A stretch of DNA of 64,000 nt from Eubacteriales bacterium. GTDB taxonomy: Bacteria > Bacillota > Clostridia > Lachnospirales > Lachnospiraceae. The notes under the pieces were generated by a model. It was not told the origin of the DNA. It worked only from the letters and a program-made list of their open reading frames with translations, and searched no databases. The position numbers were made by a program, and so were the translations under genes. This document shows, piece after piece, positions 1 to 8,975 of this stretch (the first letter of the stretch is position 1; each line of letters begins with the position of its first letter). The stretch lies in assembly GCA_030536555.1 (NCBI GenBank), contig JAUNPU010000008.1:1-64000 (forward strand). Reading direction: 5' to 3'.

Positions 1-61
1 GGAATCGAACCCGGGTTTACGCCGTGAGAGGGCGTCGTCTTAACCGCTTGACCATGAGGCC
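1..61 (-). tRNA. tRNA-Glu (anticodon CTC), 3' end cut by window start
   Basis: Read on the minus strand, the 5' end begins GGCCTCATGG, followed by a D arm (TCAAGCGGTTAAGAC), an anticodon stem ACGCC/GGCGT around the loop CTCTCAC, and the start of a T arm with GGTTCGATTCC. The loop gives anticodon CTC, which decodes GAG (Glu). The last bases of the acceptor stem lie outside the window. It sits 31 bp downstream of the tRNA-Pro gene and probably shares its promoter. Confidence 0.88.
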
Positions 62-92
62 ATATAAATGGTGCCTTACTTATCAAAGTAAG

Positions 93-166
93 TCGAGGCG
101 ACAAGATTCGAACTTGCGACCTCTGCGTCCCGAACGCAGCGCTCTACCAAACTGAGCCACGCCTCG
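93..166 (-). tRNA. tRNA-Pro (anticodon CGG)
   Basis: The cloverleaf is complete on the minus strand: acceptor CGAGGCG/CGCCTCG with discriminator A, D arm GCTCAGTTTGGTAGAGC, anticodon stem CTGCG/CGCAG with loop TTCGGGA (anticodon CGG, decoding CCG), and T loop GTTCGAATC. The 3' CCA is not encoded, because CTT follows the discriminator. It is the first gene of a two-tRNA unit with the Glu tRNA. Confidence 0.93.
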
Positions 167-177
167 ACACCTTTGAT

Positions 178-206
178 AGTATAATATAAATTGTCTTAAT
201 TGTCAA
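178..206 (-). promoter_or_regulatory. Sigma-A promoter of the tRNA-Pro/tRNA-Glu unit
   Basis: On the minus strand TTGACA (201-206) and TATACT (178-183) are separated by exactly 17 bp. Transcription would start near 171, about 5 nt before the mature tRNA-Pro 5' end. The -35 is perfect and the -10 matches 5 of 6, as expected for a stable RNA gene. Confidence 0.82.
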
Positions 207-257
207 TAAAAAAGTGAAATTTTTTACAGCAAAATTTTATATGGTTTCGCTCTCGGA

Positions 258-470
258 TTATGCTTCTACGGAAATTACTTTATAATCCTGGTCCTCGACC
301 GCCTTCTTCAGCACATCGTCTGCCACCTCTGCACTCAGGGTCACCACTGCGGTGCCGGTCTCGTGGCTCACTGCTGCCTCTGCCACGCCGTCCAATGCCT
401 CTAAACATTTCTTCACGCGGGCCTCGCAGTGTCCGCACATCATTCCTTCGATTTTCATGGTCTTAGTCAT
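258..470 (-). CDS. Possible independently translated CopZ-like copper chaperone inside copA
   Basis: The last 70 codons of copA form a complete HMA domain ([13 protein letters not shown], then a ferredoxin-like beta-alpha-beta pattern). They begin with ATG at 470, preceded in frame by AAGGAGGA (478-485) with 7 nt spacing, one of the best Shine-Dalgarno sites in the window. Seen: the site and the in-frame domain. Known: copper chaperones of this size deliver Cu(I) to CopA, and E. coli makes one from within copA by frameshifting. Inferred: ribosomes may initiate here and yield a free CopZ besides the fused form. It could also be a relic of a former separate copZ gene that fused after loss of the copA stop codon. 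Confidence 0.5.
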   Translation of the reverse strand: MTKTMKIEGMMCGHCEARVKKCLEALDGVAEAAVSHETGTAVVTLSAEVADDVLKKAVEDQDYKVISVEA

Positions 471-2855
471 TGTATTGTCCTCCTTGCTTTCTGCATTTTC
501 ATTGTTTATCATAGACCCGGAAGCCATCGGCTCCTGAGATTCATGAACGGATTTTTTACGGATTTTCTTATCCTTTGACGGGTTGTACATATCAAACAGG
601 TTCAGCCGCAGGGCATTGCTCACCACGCAGAAGCTGGACAGGCTCATGGCCGCCGCACCGAACATGGGATTTAACTTCCATCCAAACACCGGATACCACA
701 ACCCGGCTGCCAGCGGAATCCCCACCACATTATAGAAGAATGCCCAGAACAGATTCTCGTGGATATTCTTAAGGGTTGCCCGGCTCAGTCGGATTGCCGC
801 CGGAACATCGCTCAGCCGGCTCTTCATCAGCACCACATCTGCTGCGTCAATGGCAATGTCGGTACCTGCTCCGATGGCGATGCCGATATCGGCCCGTGTC
901 AGTGCAGGCGCATCGTTGATGCCGTCGCCCACCATGGCAACCTTTCCTTTTTTCTTCAGCTCACGAATGACACTCTCCTTGCCGTCGGGAAGGACTCCGG
1001 CAATCACGGCATCCACGCCGGCCTGTGCGCCGATGGCATGGGCTGTCCGCTCATTGTCACCGGTCAGCATCACCACGTGGATTCCCATATTCTGCAGTTC
1101 CTTCACTGCCTGTGGGCTGTCCTCCTTGATGACGTCTGCCACGGCGATGACACCGATCAGCTGTCCATCCCGGCTGAAGAATAATGGAGTCTTGCCCTCC
1201 GCTGCCAGCTTCTCCGCCTGCTTCTCCACAGAAGCCGGAACTTTCGCCCGGGTTTTGATGAACCTTAAGCTGCCGCCGGTTAATACCTCACCATCCAGCA
1301 CAGCTGTCAGACCGTTTCCCGGAAGCGCCTGGAAATCCAGTACCTCCTGCTCCTCTGTCTGAAGCTCGCGGGCCCGCTCCAGCACCGCTTTTGCCAGCGG
1401 ATGCTCGCTTTTTCGCTCCAGCGCGTATGCCAGCTTCAGAAGCTCCGTTTCCGAAATGCCCTCGGCCGGCAGCAGATCCGTCACCTTCGGCTCACCGCTT
1501 GTAATGGTGCCGGTCTTATCCAGCGCCACGATATCCACCTTACCTGCTTCCTCAAGAGAAACCGCTGTCTTAAACATGGTTCCATGCTTCGCACCCATGC
1601 CGTTTCCCACCATGATCGCCACCGGAGTCGCAAGTCCCAGTGCGCAGGGGCAGCTAATCACCAGCACGGAGATTCCGCGCGCCAGTGCAAATCCAAAGCT
1701 CTGACCTGCCAGAAGCCAGACCACAGTCGTCACAAGGGAAATGGTGATGACTGCCGGCACAAATACGCCGGACACCCGGTCTGCAACCTTTGCGATCGGA
1801 GCCTTGGTGGCTGCCGCATCGCTGACCATCTGGATGATCTGAGACAGGGTTGTGTCCTCACCGACTCTGGTCGCCTCACAGCGGATAAAGCCGGACTGGT
1901 TCACCGTAGCTGCCGAAACCCGGTCTCCTGCCGCCTTGTCCACCGGAATGCTCTCGCCGGTCAGCGCCGCCTCATTGACTGCACTGCTGCCTTCCAGCAC
2001 GATACCGTCCACCGGGATATTTTCCCCCGGTCTTACCACGAACACATCCCCTTTGCGGACCTGTTCGATGGAAATCATCTGCTCCGTGCCATCCCGCTCC
2101 ACCGTCGCCGTCTTCGGCGCCAGCTTCATCAGGCTTTTCAGCGCATCGGTGGTCTTCCCCTTGGAACGGGCTTCCAGCATCTTGCCCACGGTGATCAGGG
2201 TCAGGATCATCGCCGCCGACTCAAAGTAAAACTCATGCATATAGGACATGACAGCTTCCATGTCCATCCGCATCTGCGCATCCGTCATGGCAAACAGCGC
2301 GTAGGTGCTGTACACAAAGGATGCCATGGATCCAAGTGCCACCAGGGTATCCATATTGGGGGCCTTATGCCACAGGCTCTTGAATCCGCTGATGAAGAAC
2401 TTCTGGTTGATCACCATGACGATGCCCGTCAGAATCAGCTGCAGCAGTCCCATAGCCACGTGATTGTCCCGGAAAAATGCCGGAACCGGCCAGTTCCACA
2501 TCATATGACCCATGGAAAAATACATCAGTACAATCAAAAATCCAAGGGAATACTTCAGTCTCCGTTTTAAAACCGGAGTCTCCCGGTCCTCAAGCATGCT
2601 CTCATTGGCGGAAGCACCGCCGGAAGCGGCTCCGTCACTTCCATCTCTCCCCGCTTCGCCTTTAGCTGACGCCCCGTACCCGGCTTCCTCCACCGCGCGG
2701 ATCACCTCCTGGGGCGATACCGTCCCCTCCACTCCCATGGAGTTGGTCAGCAGACTCACCGAGCAGGACTCCACCCCCGGAAGCTTCGAAACAGCCTTCT
2801 CCACACGTGCACTGCAGGCCGCACAGCTCATGCCCGTCACGTTATACTGTTCCAT
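258..2855 (-). CDS. copA: Copper-exporting P1B-type ATPase with N- and C-terminal heavy-metal domains
   Basis: An integral membrane Cu(I)-exporting ATPase of 865 aa. Visible motifs in order: N-terminal HMA with GMSCAAC (Cys11, Cys14), actuator TGES, the membrane metal site SCPCALG, phosphorylation loop DKTGTIT, the nucleotide-binding SEHPLA and the hinge GDGINDAP. After the last membrane segments a charged linker leads to a second HMA domain with GMMCGHC (Cys807, Cys810), equivalent to a CopZ chaperone fused at the C-terminus. It starts 17 bp after csoR with the site GGAGGACATAACAG-ATG. The family exports cytosolic Cu(I) using ATP. Co-transcription with csoR from the operator-containing promoter implies induction by copper. 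The end-domain arrangement is unusual and is described separately. Confidence 0.95.
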   Translation of the reverse strand: MEQYNVTGMSCAACSARVEKAVSKLPGVESCSVSLLTNSMGVEGTVSPQEVIRAVEEAGYGASAKGEAGRDGSDGAASGGASANESMLEDRETPVLKRRLKYSLGFLIVLMYFSMGHMMWNWPVPAFFRDNHVAMGLLQLILTGIVMVINQKFFISGFKSLWHKAPNMDTLVALGSMASFVYSTYALFAMTDAQMRMDMEAVMSYMHEFYFESAAMILTLITVGKMLEARSKGKTTDALKSLMKLAPKTATVERDGTEQMISIEQVRKGDVFVVRPGENIPVDGIVLEGSSAVNEAALTGESIPVDKAAGDRVSAATVNQSGFIRCEATRVGEDTTLSQIIQMVSDAAATKAPIAKVADRVSGVFVPAVITISLVTTVVWLLAGQSFGFALARGISVLVISCPCALGLATPVAIMVGNGMGAKHGTMFKTAVSLEEAGKVDIVALDKTGTITSGEPKVTDLLPAEGISETELLKLAYALERKSEHPLAKAVLERARELQTEEQEVLDFQALPGNGLTAVLDGEVLTGGSLRFIKTRAKVPASVEKQAEKLAAEGKTPLFFSRDGQLIGVIAVADVIKEDSPQAVKELQNMGIHVVMLTGDNERTAHAIGAQAGVDAVIAGVLPDGKESVIRELKKKGKVAMVGDGINDAPALTRADIGIAIGAGTDIAIDAADVVLMKSRLSDVPAAIRLSRATLKNIHENLFWAFFYNVVGIPLAAGLWYPVFGWKLNPMFGAAAMSLSSFCVVSNALRLNLFDMYNPSKDKKIRKKSVHESQEPMASGSMINNENAESKEDNTMTKTMKIEGMMCGHCEARVKKCLEALDGVAEAAVSHETGTAVVTLSAEVADDVLKKAVEDQDYKVISVEA

Positions 2856-2872
2856 CTGTTATGTCCTCCTTA

Positions 2873-3196
2873 CTACCTCATCAATTTCTGCAGGGTCTTC
2901 ACCAGCTCATCAATCACCTCATCGTTGCCCTTCCGGATGTCCTCCGCCACGCAGGTCCGAACATGATTCGCCAGAAGAACCTTATTAAAGCTGTTCAGAG
3001 CAGCATTCGCCGCCGCCACCTGTACCAGAATATCCGGACAGTAAGCATCCCGCTCCACCATCCCCTTGATTCCCCGAATCTGCCCCTCAATCCGGTTCAG
3101 CCGGTGAATCAGGTCCTTATATTCCTTGGCAGACCGCTCCTTCGTCCTGAGCTGACAACAGCTCTCCGCCACGTCACCCTTCTGCTTATCCTGCAT
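2873..3196 (-). CDS. csoR: CsoR-family copper-sensing repressor
   Basis: A 107-aa protein of the CsoR/RcnR/FrmR family (all-helical, no classical HTH). The family signature HRLNRIEGQIRGIKGM is present, and the Cu(I) ligand triad can be read as Cys53, His78 and Cys82 (AYCPD and NHVRTC), which favours CsoR over FrmR or RcnR. An extra Cys-Cys pair near residues 13-14 lies in the N-terminal tail. It starts with GAGGTGGAAGG-ATG, directly upstream of copA. CsoR dissociates from DNA on binding Cu(I); a matching operator overlaps the predicted transcription start. Probably autoregulates csoR-copA. Confidence 0.92.
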   Translation of the reverse strand: MQDKQKGDVAESCCQLRTKERSAKEYKDLIHRLNRIEGQIRGIKGMVERDAYCPDILVQVAAANAALNSFNKVLLANHVRTCVAEDIRKGNDEVIDELVKTLQKLMR

Positions 3197-3249
3197 CCTT
3201 CCACCTCATTTCATACATGGTCCCGATACTGCCTGTTCTTTCAGTCGCC

Positions 3250-3299
3250 ATACCCATACCGGGTATCCATATTATAATAAAGATACCGGCAAAAGTCAA
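3250..3299 (-). promoter_or_regulatory. csoR-copA promoter with CsoR-type operator
   Basis: On the minus strand TTGACT (3294-3299) and a perfect TATAAT (3271-3276) are 17 bp apart. Just downstream, over the expected start point, is the perfect inverted repeat ATACCC-N5-GGGTAT (3250-3266), the GC-flanked palindrome type bound by CsoR. A second, wider inverted repeat ATACCGG...CCGGTAT (3283-3289 and 3310-3316) surrounds the -35 box. Confidence 0.8.
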
Positions 3300-3338
3300 G
3301 TACCCTCCACCGGTATATTTAAATATCATATTTATCTG

Positions 3339-6300
3339 CTAAAAATCAAACAGCGACAGCTGATTGCTCTCCGGCAGATCCCCCAGCAGTCCCATATCCG
3401 CCATCAGATCGCATATGGTCTTGCTGACCTTCGACCGGTTGCGGAAGTCCTCCCGCGACAGAAACGGTCCGTCCGCCGCCGCATACACCACGCCTTCCGC
3501 CGCCTTATCGCCCATGCCGTCAATACTGCTTAAGGACGGCATCAGCTTTCCATCAATGATCTGGAACCGGTCTGCACTGGCACGGTACACATCAATGGGC
3601 ATGAAGTCATAGCCCCGCGCATACATTTCCTGCACGATTCGCATATCCCGCAGGGTATCCTGCTCCTTCTTCGACAGGGTGTCCTGACGCTTCCGGTAGT
3701 CCGCCAGATGGTACTCCAGCTTATCCCGCCCCTGACACATGAGCTCATAGGAGAATCCCGTAGCGCGGATGCTGAAAAATGCCGCATAGTAAGCCAGGGG
3801 ATAGAACACCTTACAGTAGGCAATCCGCCACGCCATCATAACATAAGCCGCCGCATGGGCCTTCGGGAACATATATTTAATCTTCTTGCAGGACTCAATG
3901 TACCACTCGGGAACACCGTGGCTGGTCATCTCCTCAATCCACTCCGGCTTTAGTCCCTTGCCCTTGCGGACGGACTCCATGATGGTGAAGGAAAGTCCCT
4001 CCTCCAGCCCCTTCTGAATCAGGTAGACCATAATATCATCTCGACAGCAGATGGCAGTCTGAATAGTCGCCTGACCGCTTAAGATCAGGTCCTTGGCATT
4101 GCCCAGCCATACGTCCGTGCCGTGGGACAGTCCGGAGATGCGGACCAGGTCGGAGAAGTATTTCGGCTGAGCGTCAATCAACATCTGCATGGCAAAGTCC
4201 GTACCAAACTCCGGGATGCCAAGGGCTCCCAGCTTACAGCCTCCTAAGTCCTCCGGGGTGACTCCCAGGGAGGAGGTGTTCTGAAACAGCGCCATCACCT
4301 CCGGGCAGTCCAGCGGAATGTCCACCGCCGGGTCCAGCCCCGTCAGGTCCTGCAGCATACGGATCATGGTCGGATCATCGTGTCCCAGAATATCCAGCTT
4401 CAGCAGGTTGTGGTCGATGGAGTGATAGTCAAAGTGGGTGGTGACCGTCTTGGTGGTCATATCGTTGGCAGGACGCTGCACCGGGGTGAAGGAGTAGATC
4501 TCCTCGCCGATGGGCAGCACCACGATACCGCCCGGATGCTGTCCGGTGGTACGCCGCACCCCCACACAGCCCTGCACAATCCGGTCGATCTCGCAGTTTC
4601 GCTTGTGGACGCCCCGCTCCTCATAGTAACGCTTCACAAAGCCAAATGCCGTCTTGTCTGCCAGGGTACCGATGGTGCCTGCCCGGAAGGTCTGTCCTTT
4701 TCCGAATATAACCTCCGTGTAGTCATGTGCCTTACTCTGGTACTCACCGGAGAAGTTCAAGTCGATATCCGGCTCCTTGTCTCCTTTAAAGCCCAGGAAG
4801 GTCTCAAAGGGAATGTCAAATCCCGCCTTGATTAACGGCTTTCCACACACGGGACAGTTCTTGTCCGGCATATCGCAGCCTGCCATACCGCCGAATTTCT
4901 TCACATCCTCCGAGTCAAAGTCATAGTAGTGGCAGTGCTGGCAGTAGTAGTGCGGGCTTAAGGAATTTACCTCCGTGATACCGGACATGGCTGCCACGAA
5001 GGAGGAGCCTACAGAGCCACGGGAGCCTACCAGATAGCCGTCCTCGTTGGACTTCCACACCAGCTTCTGGGCAATGATGTACATCACGGCAAATCCGTTG
5101 GAAATAATGGAGTTCAGCTCTCGCTCCAGCCGCTCCACCACGATCTCCGGCAGGTTCTCGCCGTACATCTCATGGGCGCAGTCGTAGCAGATCTTTCGCA
5201 GCGTCTCATCCGAATCCAGGATTACCGGCGGACACTTGTCCGGCCGCACCGGTGCGATTTTCTCACACATATCGGCAATCATGCGGGTGTTGGTGATGAC
5301 TACCTCCTCCGCCTTGTCCGGGCCCAGATACTCAAATTCCTTCAGCATTTCCTCTGTGGTCCTGAGAAACAGCGGTGCCTGCTGGTCCGCATCAGAAAAG
5401 CCCTGTCCCGCCATCAGAATGCGGCGGTAGACCTCGTCCTCCGGATTCAGAAAATGCACATCGCAGGTGGCGCAGACCGGCTTTCCCAGCTCCTCGCCCA
5501 TGCTGACGATTCTCCGGCTTAAGTCCTTCAAATCATCCCAGCTTTTTACGGTGCTCTTCTCGTCCCGCAGCATAAATGCGTTGTTGCCCAGAGGCTGTAT
5601 CTCCAGAAAATCGTAGAAGCTGGCAATCTTCATCAGCTCTGCCTTGGGAAGTCCCCGCAGCAGCGCCTGGTACAGCTCTCCCGCCTCGCAGGCGGAGCCG
5701 ATGATCAGCCCTTCCCGGTACTGGCTTAAGACACTTTTGGGAATCCTGGGCCGCTTGGCAAAGTAGTCGATATGGGACCATGACACCAGCCGGTATAAGT
5801 TGATCCGTCCCACCTCATTCTTTGCCAGAATGATCACATGGTGGGTAGGCAGCTTCTTGATCATGTCTGCACTTAACTGGCTCATGGAGTTTAACTGATT
5901 TAAGTCCTCCACACCCCGCTCCCGGAGCATTTCCACGAACTTCACGAAGATCTCCGCCGTACATCCCGCATCGTCCACCGCCCGGTGATGGTTCTCCAGG
6001 GAAATATTTAAGGCTTTCGCCACCGTATCCAGCTTGAACCGGTTTAAGTTCGGCAACAGATGTCTTGCCAGAGCCACCGTATCCAGCACCGTCGGGTCAA
6101 ATTCCAGCTCCAGCTCCCTGGCGTTGTAAGAGATAAAGCTCACGTCAAAGGACGCATTGTGTGCCACCAGGGCACAGCCCTCACAGAATTCCAGAAACTG
6201 CGACAGAATCTCGTCGATCTTCGGGTAAGGCAGCACCATGCTGTCATTGATGCCAGTCAGCTGCTCGATCTCAAAGGGAATCGGCACATCCGGGTTCACA

Positions 6301-7844
6301 AAGGTACTGAATTTGTCGGTGATCACACCATTTTCCACCTTCACCGCACCGATCTCAATGATCCGGTTCTTCTCCGGGCTGAAGCCTGTGGTCTCGATAT
6401 CGAACACCACATAAGCATCGGAAAAGCTCTGCCCCCTTGAGTTCTCCACCAGTTCCTTCATATCGTCTACCAGATAGCCCTCCACCCCGTAGATGACCTT
6501 GAACTCGTCCCCCTTGTCCAGGGCGTGGCTGGCATCCGGGAACGCCTGCACGCAGCCGTGGTCCGTCACCGCAATGGCAGGCATCCCCCAGGACTTGGCA
6601 CGCTTTACAATATCCTTCACCTCGGACACGCCGTCCATATCGCTCATCTTCGTGTGGCAGTGGAGCTCCACCCGCTTCACCGGGCTGTGGTCCACCCGCT
6701 TGGAGGTAAAGTCCTCTGCCTTCTTGATGCCCCGCACGGAACCGATGGTCAGCTCGCCGTCAAACCGGTCGATGGTGGTCATACCGCGCAGACGGATGAA
6801 GGTCCCCGGCTTGATCGCATTATTCAAGTCCTCCAGTGTTTCCTCATTGGCAAAGACTTTGACGGTGATGGTATCGGTAAAATCCGTAATATGGAAAATG
6901 ATGATGGTCTTGCCGTTTCTAAGCTCCCGGCTGTCCTTGTCCAGGATCTTGCCGCGGACGGTGACCTCACCGATCTCACCCTCGATCTTCTCGATCTCGA
7001 TAAATTCATCTTCAAAGTCACGACCATACAGCACGTCCGGGTTGTCGGACTTCTTCCTGTACCCGCCGCCGGAGCTCCAGTCGCTTTTCTTAAAGCCTTC
7101 CTTCCTGCCGCCCCGCAGGGTACCTGCCTTGCCGCCGTCGCCCTTCTGGATGGAGCCGCCAGGCTGCTTTCCGGCTAACTTGGCTCCGCCTGACTCCGGC
7201 TGCTTTTCCTGAGATGCCTTTGCCGGCTCCGGCGCAGGGGCAGACTCGGAGTCCAGCCCCAGTACCGGCGCCAGCTTCTCGGTCATCCGTTCCACCTCCT
7301 GCTGCGCCATCAGCTCACGCTGAATCGCCGCCTTTGCCCGCACCGGCGGCACATAATCAAACAGAATCTCCACCGGAAGCCCGCAGCGCTCGTGAAACAC
7401 CTTCTCCAGCACCCGTTTCAGTTCTCCTGCCTTCTCCTTGTTGACCATGGTATCCTCGATGGTCATATGAAGCAGGTCCTCCTTCTCGAAGGTGCACTCT
7501 GCCTTGCGGAACATGCTGTACTCCACGATGCTGTAGTTCTTAAGCTCCAGCAGCAGGCTGTCCCGATAGGCTTTCAGAAGCTTCTCCGGCGTGTACTGCT
7601 CCGACAGCCTGTATTTCTCAAAGATCCGGATGGTGATCTGCTTTCCCGGAAACAGCTGGTCCCGGATGCCCTTCTCAAGATCCAGAATATTCTTCTTGTG
7701 AATCAGTCTCGGGCTTACAATATAAACGCGAACAGAGCTTCTATCCCTGGTCATGGAAACACGTTCCACCTTGACCAGGTTTAAAAGCTCCTGCATCTGT
7801 TCCGTCATATGTAAGCCTGGAAACACCTCTAAAAATGCTTTCAT
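3339..7844 (-). CDS. polC: DNA polymerase III alpha subunit, Gram-positive PolC type
   Basis: The replicative polymerase of Firmicutes, 1501 aa, with built-in proofreading. Domains in order: an N-terminal region ending in a low-complexity basic/Gly linker (about 215-270), an OB fold, a PHP domain (VELHCHTKMSDMDG), a DEDD exonuclease inserted in the PHP domain (FDIETTGF), then palm/fingers with the acidic motif PDIDLNFSGEYQ and a zinc-like cluster CQHCHYYD...CPVCGKP. Length is close to the family norm (about 1440-1460) with a somewhat long linker. It overlaps the ispG stop by 4 bp (ATGA), indicating translational coupling, and closes the pyrH-to-polC block. Confidence 0.97.
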   Translation of the reverse strand: MKAFLEVFPGLHMTEQMQELLNLVKVERVSMTRDRSSVRVYIVSPRLIHKKNILDLEKGIRDQLFPGKQITIRIFEKYRLSEQYTPEKLLKAYRDSLLLELKNYSIVEYSMFRKAECTFEKEDLLHMTIEDTMVNKEKAGELKRVLEKVFHERCGLPVEILFDYVPPVRAKAAIQRELMAQQEVERMTEKLAPVLGLDSESAPAPEPAKASQEKQPESGGAKLAGKQPGGSIQKGDGGKAGTLRGGRKEGFKKSDWSSGGGYRKKSDNPDVLYGRDFEDEFIEIEKIEGEIGEVTVRGKILDKDSRELRNGKTIIIFHITDFTDTITVKVFANEETLEDLNNAIKPGTFIRLRGMTTIDRFDGELTIGSVRGIKKAEDFTSKRVDHSPVKRVELHCHTKMSDMDGVSEVKDIVKRAKSWGMPAIAVTDHGCVQAFPDASHALDKGDEFKVIYGVEGYLVDDMKELVENSRGQSFSDAYVVFDIETTGFSPEKNRIIEIGAVKVENGVITDKFSTFVNPDVPIPFEIEQLTGINDSMVLPYPKIDEILSQFLEFCEGCALVAHNASFDVSFISYNARELELEFDPTVLDTVALARHLLPNLNRFKLDTVAKALNISLENHHRAVDDAGCTAEIFVKFVEMLRERGVEDLNQLNSMSQLSADMIKKLPTHHVIILAKNEVGRINLYRLVSWSHIDYFAKRPRIPKSVLSQYREGLIIGSACEAGELYQALLRGLPKAELMKIASFYDFLEIQPLGNNAFMLRDEKSTVKSWDDLKDLSRRIVSMGEELGKPVCATCDVHFLNPEDEVYRRILMAGQGFSDADQQAPLFLRTTEEMLKEFEYLGPDKAEEVVITNTRMIADMCEKIAPVRPDKCPPVILDSDETLRKICYDCAHEMYGENLPEIVVERLERELNSIISNGFAVMYIIAQKLVWKSNEDGYLVGSRGSVGSSFVAAMSGITEVNSLSPHYYCQHCHYYDFDSEDVKKFGGMAGCDMPDKNCPVCGKPLIKAGFDIPFETFLGFKGDKEPDIDLNFSGEYQSKAHDYTEVIFGKGQTFRAGTIGTLADKTAFGFVKRYYEERGVHKRNCEIDRIVQGCVGVRRTTGQHPGGIVVLPIGEEIYSFTPVQRPANDMTTKTVTTHFDYHSIDHNLLKLDILGHDDPTMIRMLQDLTGLDPAVDIPLDCPEVMALFQNTSSLGVTPEDLGGCKLGALGIPEFGTDFAMQMLIDAQPKYFSDLVRISGLSHGTDVWLGNAKDLILSGQATIQTAICCRDDIMVYLIQKGLEEGLSFTIMESVRKGKGLKPEWIEEMTSHGVPEWYIESCKKIKYMFPKAHAAAYVMMAWRIAYCKVFYPLAYYAAFFSIRATGFSYELMCQGRDKLEYHLADYRKRQDTLSKKEQDTLRDMRIVQEMYARGYDFMPIDVYRASADRFQIIDGKLMPSLSSIDGMGDKAAEGVVYAAADGPFLSREDFRNRSKVSKTICDLMADMGLLGDLPESNQLSLFDF

Positions 7845-8908
7845 GCTTTCTCCTCTGAAAGTTTTACCAGCTCGGAACGAAGCGCCTGCAAAAGATCGCT
7901 CTCCGGCAGCTTCCGGATGACCTCACCCTTCTTGATCAGCAGACCTTCGCCGATTCCGCCGGCAATGCCCAGATCCGCTTCCCGCGCCTCGCCGGGACCA
8001 TTGACCACGCAGCCCATGACAGCCACCTTCACATCCAGATTGTCGAACTCGGTGACCATGGTTTCCACCTGGTTGGCCAGACCGATCAGGTCAATCTTGG
8101 TTCTTCCGCAGGTCGGACAGGATACCACCTCCACACCGCCTTTTCTGAGACCCAGGGTCTTTAAGATCAGCTTGGCGGACTTGATTTCCTCAACCGGTGC
8201 GCCGGTCAGGGACACGCGGATGGTATCACCGATTCCCTGCCCCAGGATCAGTCCCAGTCCCACAGCGGACTTGATGTTGCCGGAGGTTATGGTACCTGCC
8301 TCCGTGATGCCCACATGCAGCGGATAGTGGGTCTTCCGGCTGATCAGCTCATGAGCCTTTACGCACATCATCACGTTGGAGGACTTGATGCTGATGACCA
8401 GATTGTCATATCCCATCCGCTCGATCATAGCCACCTTGTCAAGGGCACTTTCCACCAGTCCCTCTGCCGTGACGCCGCCGTACTTTTCAATCAGCGTCTT
8501 CTCCAGAGAGCCGCTGTTGACGCCTACGCGAATTGGCACTCCGTACTCCTTCGCCTTGTCCACAACCGCCTGCACCCGCTCCTCGGCGCCGATGTTGCCC
8601 GGATTGATGCGGATCTTGTCTGCGCCGCACTCCATGGCAGCGATTGCCAGACGATAGTCAAAATGAATGTCTGCCACCAGGGGAATGTGGATCTGCTTCT
8701 TGATGGACCGGATCGCCTCCGCCGCCTCCATGGTCGGCACCGCCACCCGAATGATCTCACAGCCAGCCTGCTCCAGCTCCAGAATCTGAGCCACGGTCGC
8801 CTCCACATCCTCTGTCTTCGTATTGCACATAGACTGAATCAAAATCGGATTCTCCCCGCCGATTACCCGGTTCCCGATCCGAACCTCTTTCGTCTTCATC
8901 CGTTCCAT
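7841..8908 (-). CDS. ispG: 4-hydroxy-3-methylbut-2-en-1-yl diphosphate synthase (flavodoxin)
   Basis: The penultimate enzyme of the MEP isoprenoid pathway: reduces the cyclic diphosphate MEcPP to HMBPP using a [4Fe-4S] cluster. 355 aa from the chosen ATG at 8908, which has AGAGG about 8 nt upstream; the frame extends to a TTG at 8932 but with a poorer site. Visible: GGENPILIQSMCNT at the start, a TIM-barrel core, and the cluster Cys motifs SCPTCGRT and GCVVNGPGE near the C-terminus. Its neighbour dxr encodes another step of the same pathway. The stop overlaps the polC start. Confidence 0.96.
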   Translation of the reverse strand: MERMKTKEVRIGNRVIGGENPILIQSMCNTKTEDVEATVAQILELEQAGCEIIRVAVPTMEAAEAIRSIKKQIHIPLVADIHFDYRLAIAAMECGADKIRINPGNIGAEERVQAVVDKAKEYGVPIRVGVNSGSLEKTLIEKYGGVTAEGLVESALDKVAMIERMGYDNLVISIKSSNVMMCVKAHELISRKTHYPLHVGITEAGTITSGNIKSAVGLGLILGQGIGDTIRVSLTGAPVEEIKSAKLILKTLGLRKGGVEVVSCPTCGRTKIDLIGLANQVETMVTEFDNLDVKVAVMGCVVNGPGEAREADLGIAGGIGEGLLIKKGEVIRKLPESDLLQALRSELVKLSEEKA

Positions 8909-8975
8909 ATCAAAACCTCTTTTCCTGTTCAAACCGCCTGCACCGGCAGTTTTCCCGCATATTCCAGACCACCGG

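Noticed and set aside
1401..2570. A long 389-codon open frame on the plus strand opposite copA
   Set aside because: It lies wholly antisense to copA, lacks a ribosome site and shows no recognisable domain; copA motifs are intact on the other strand.
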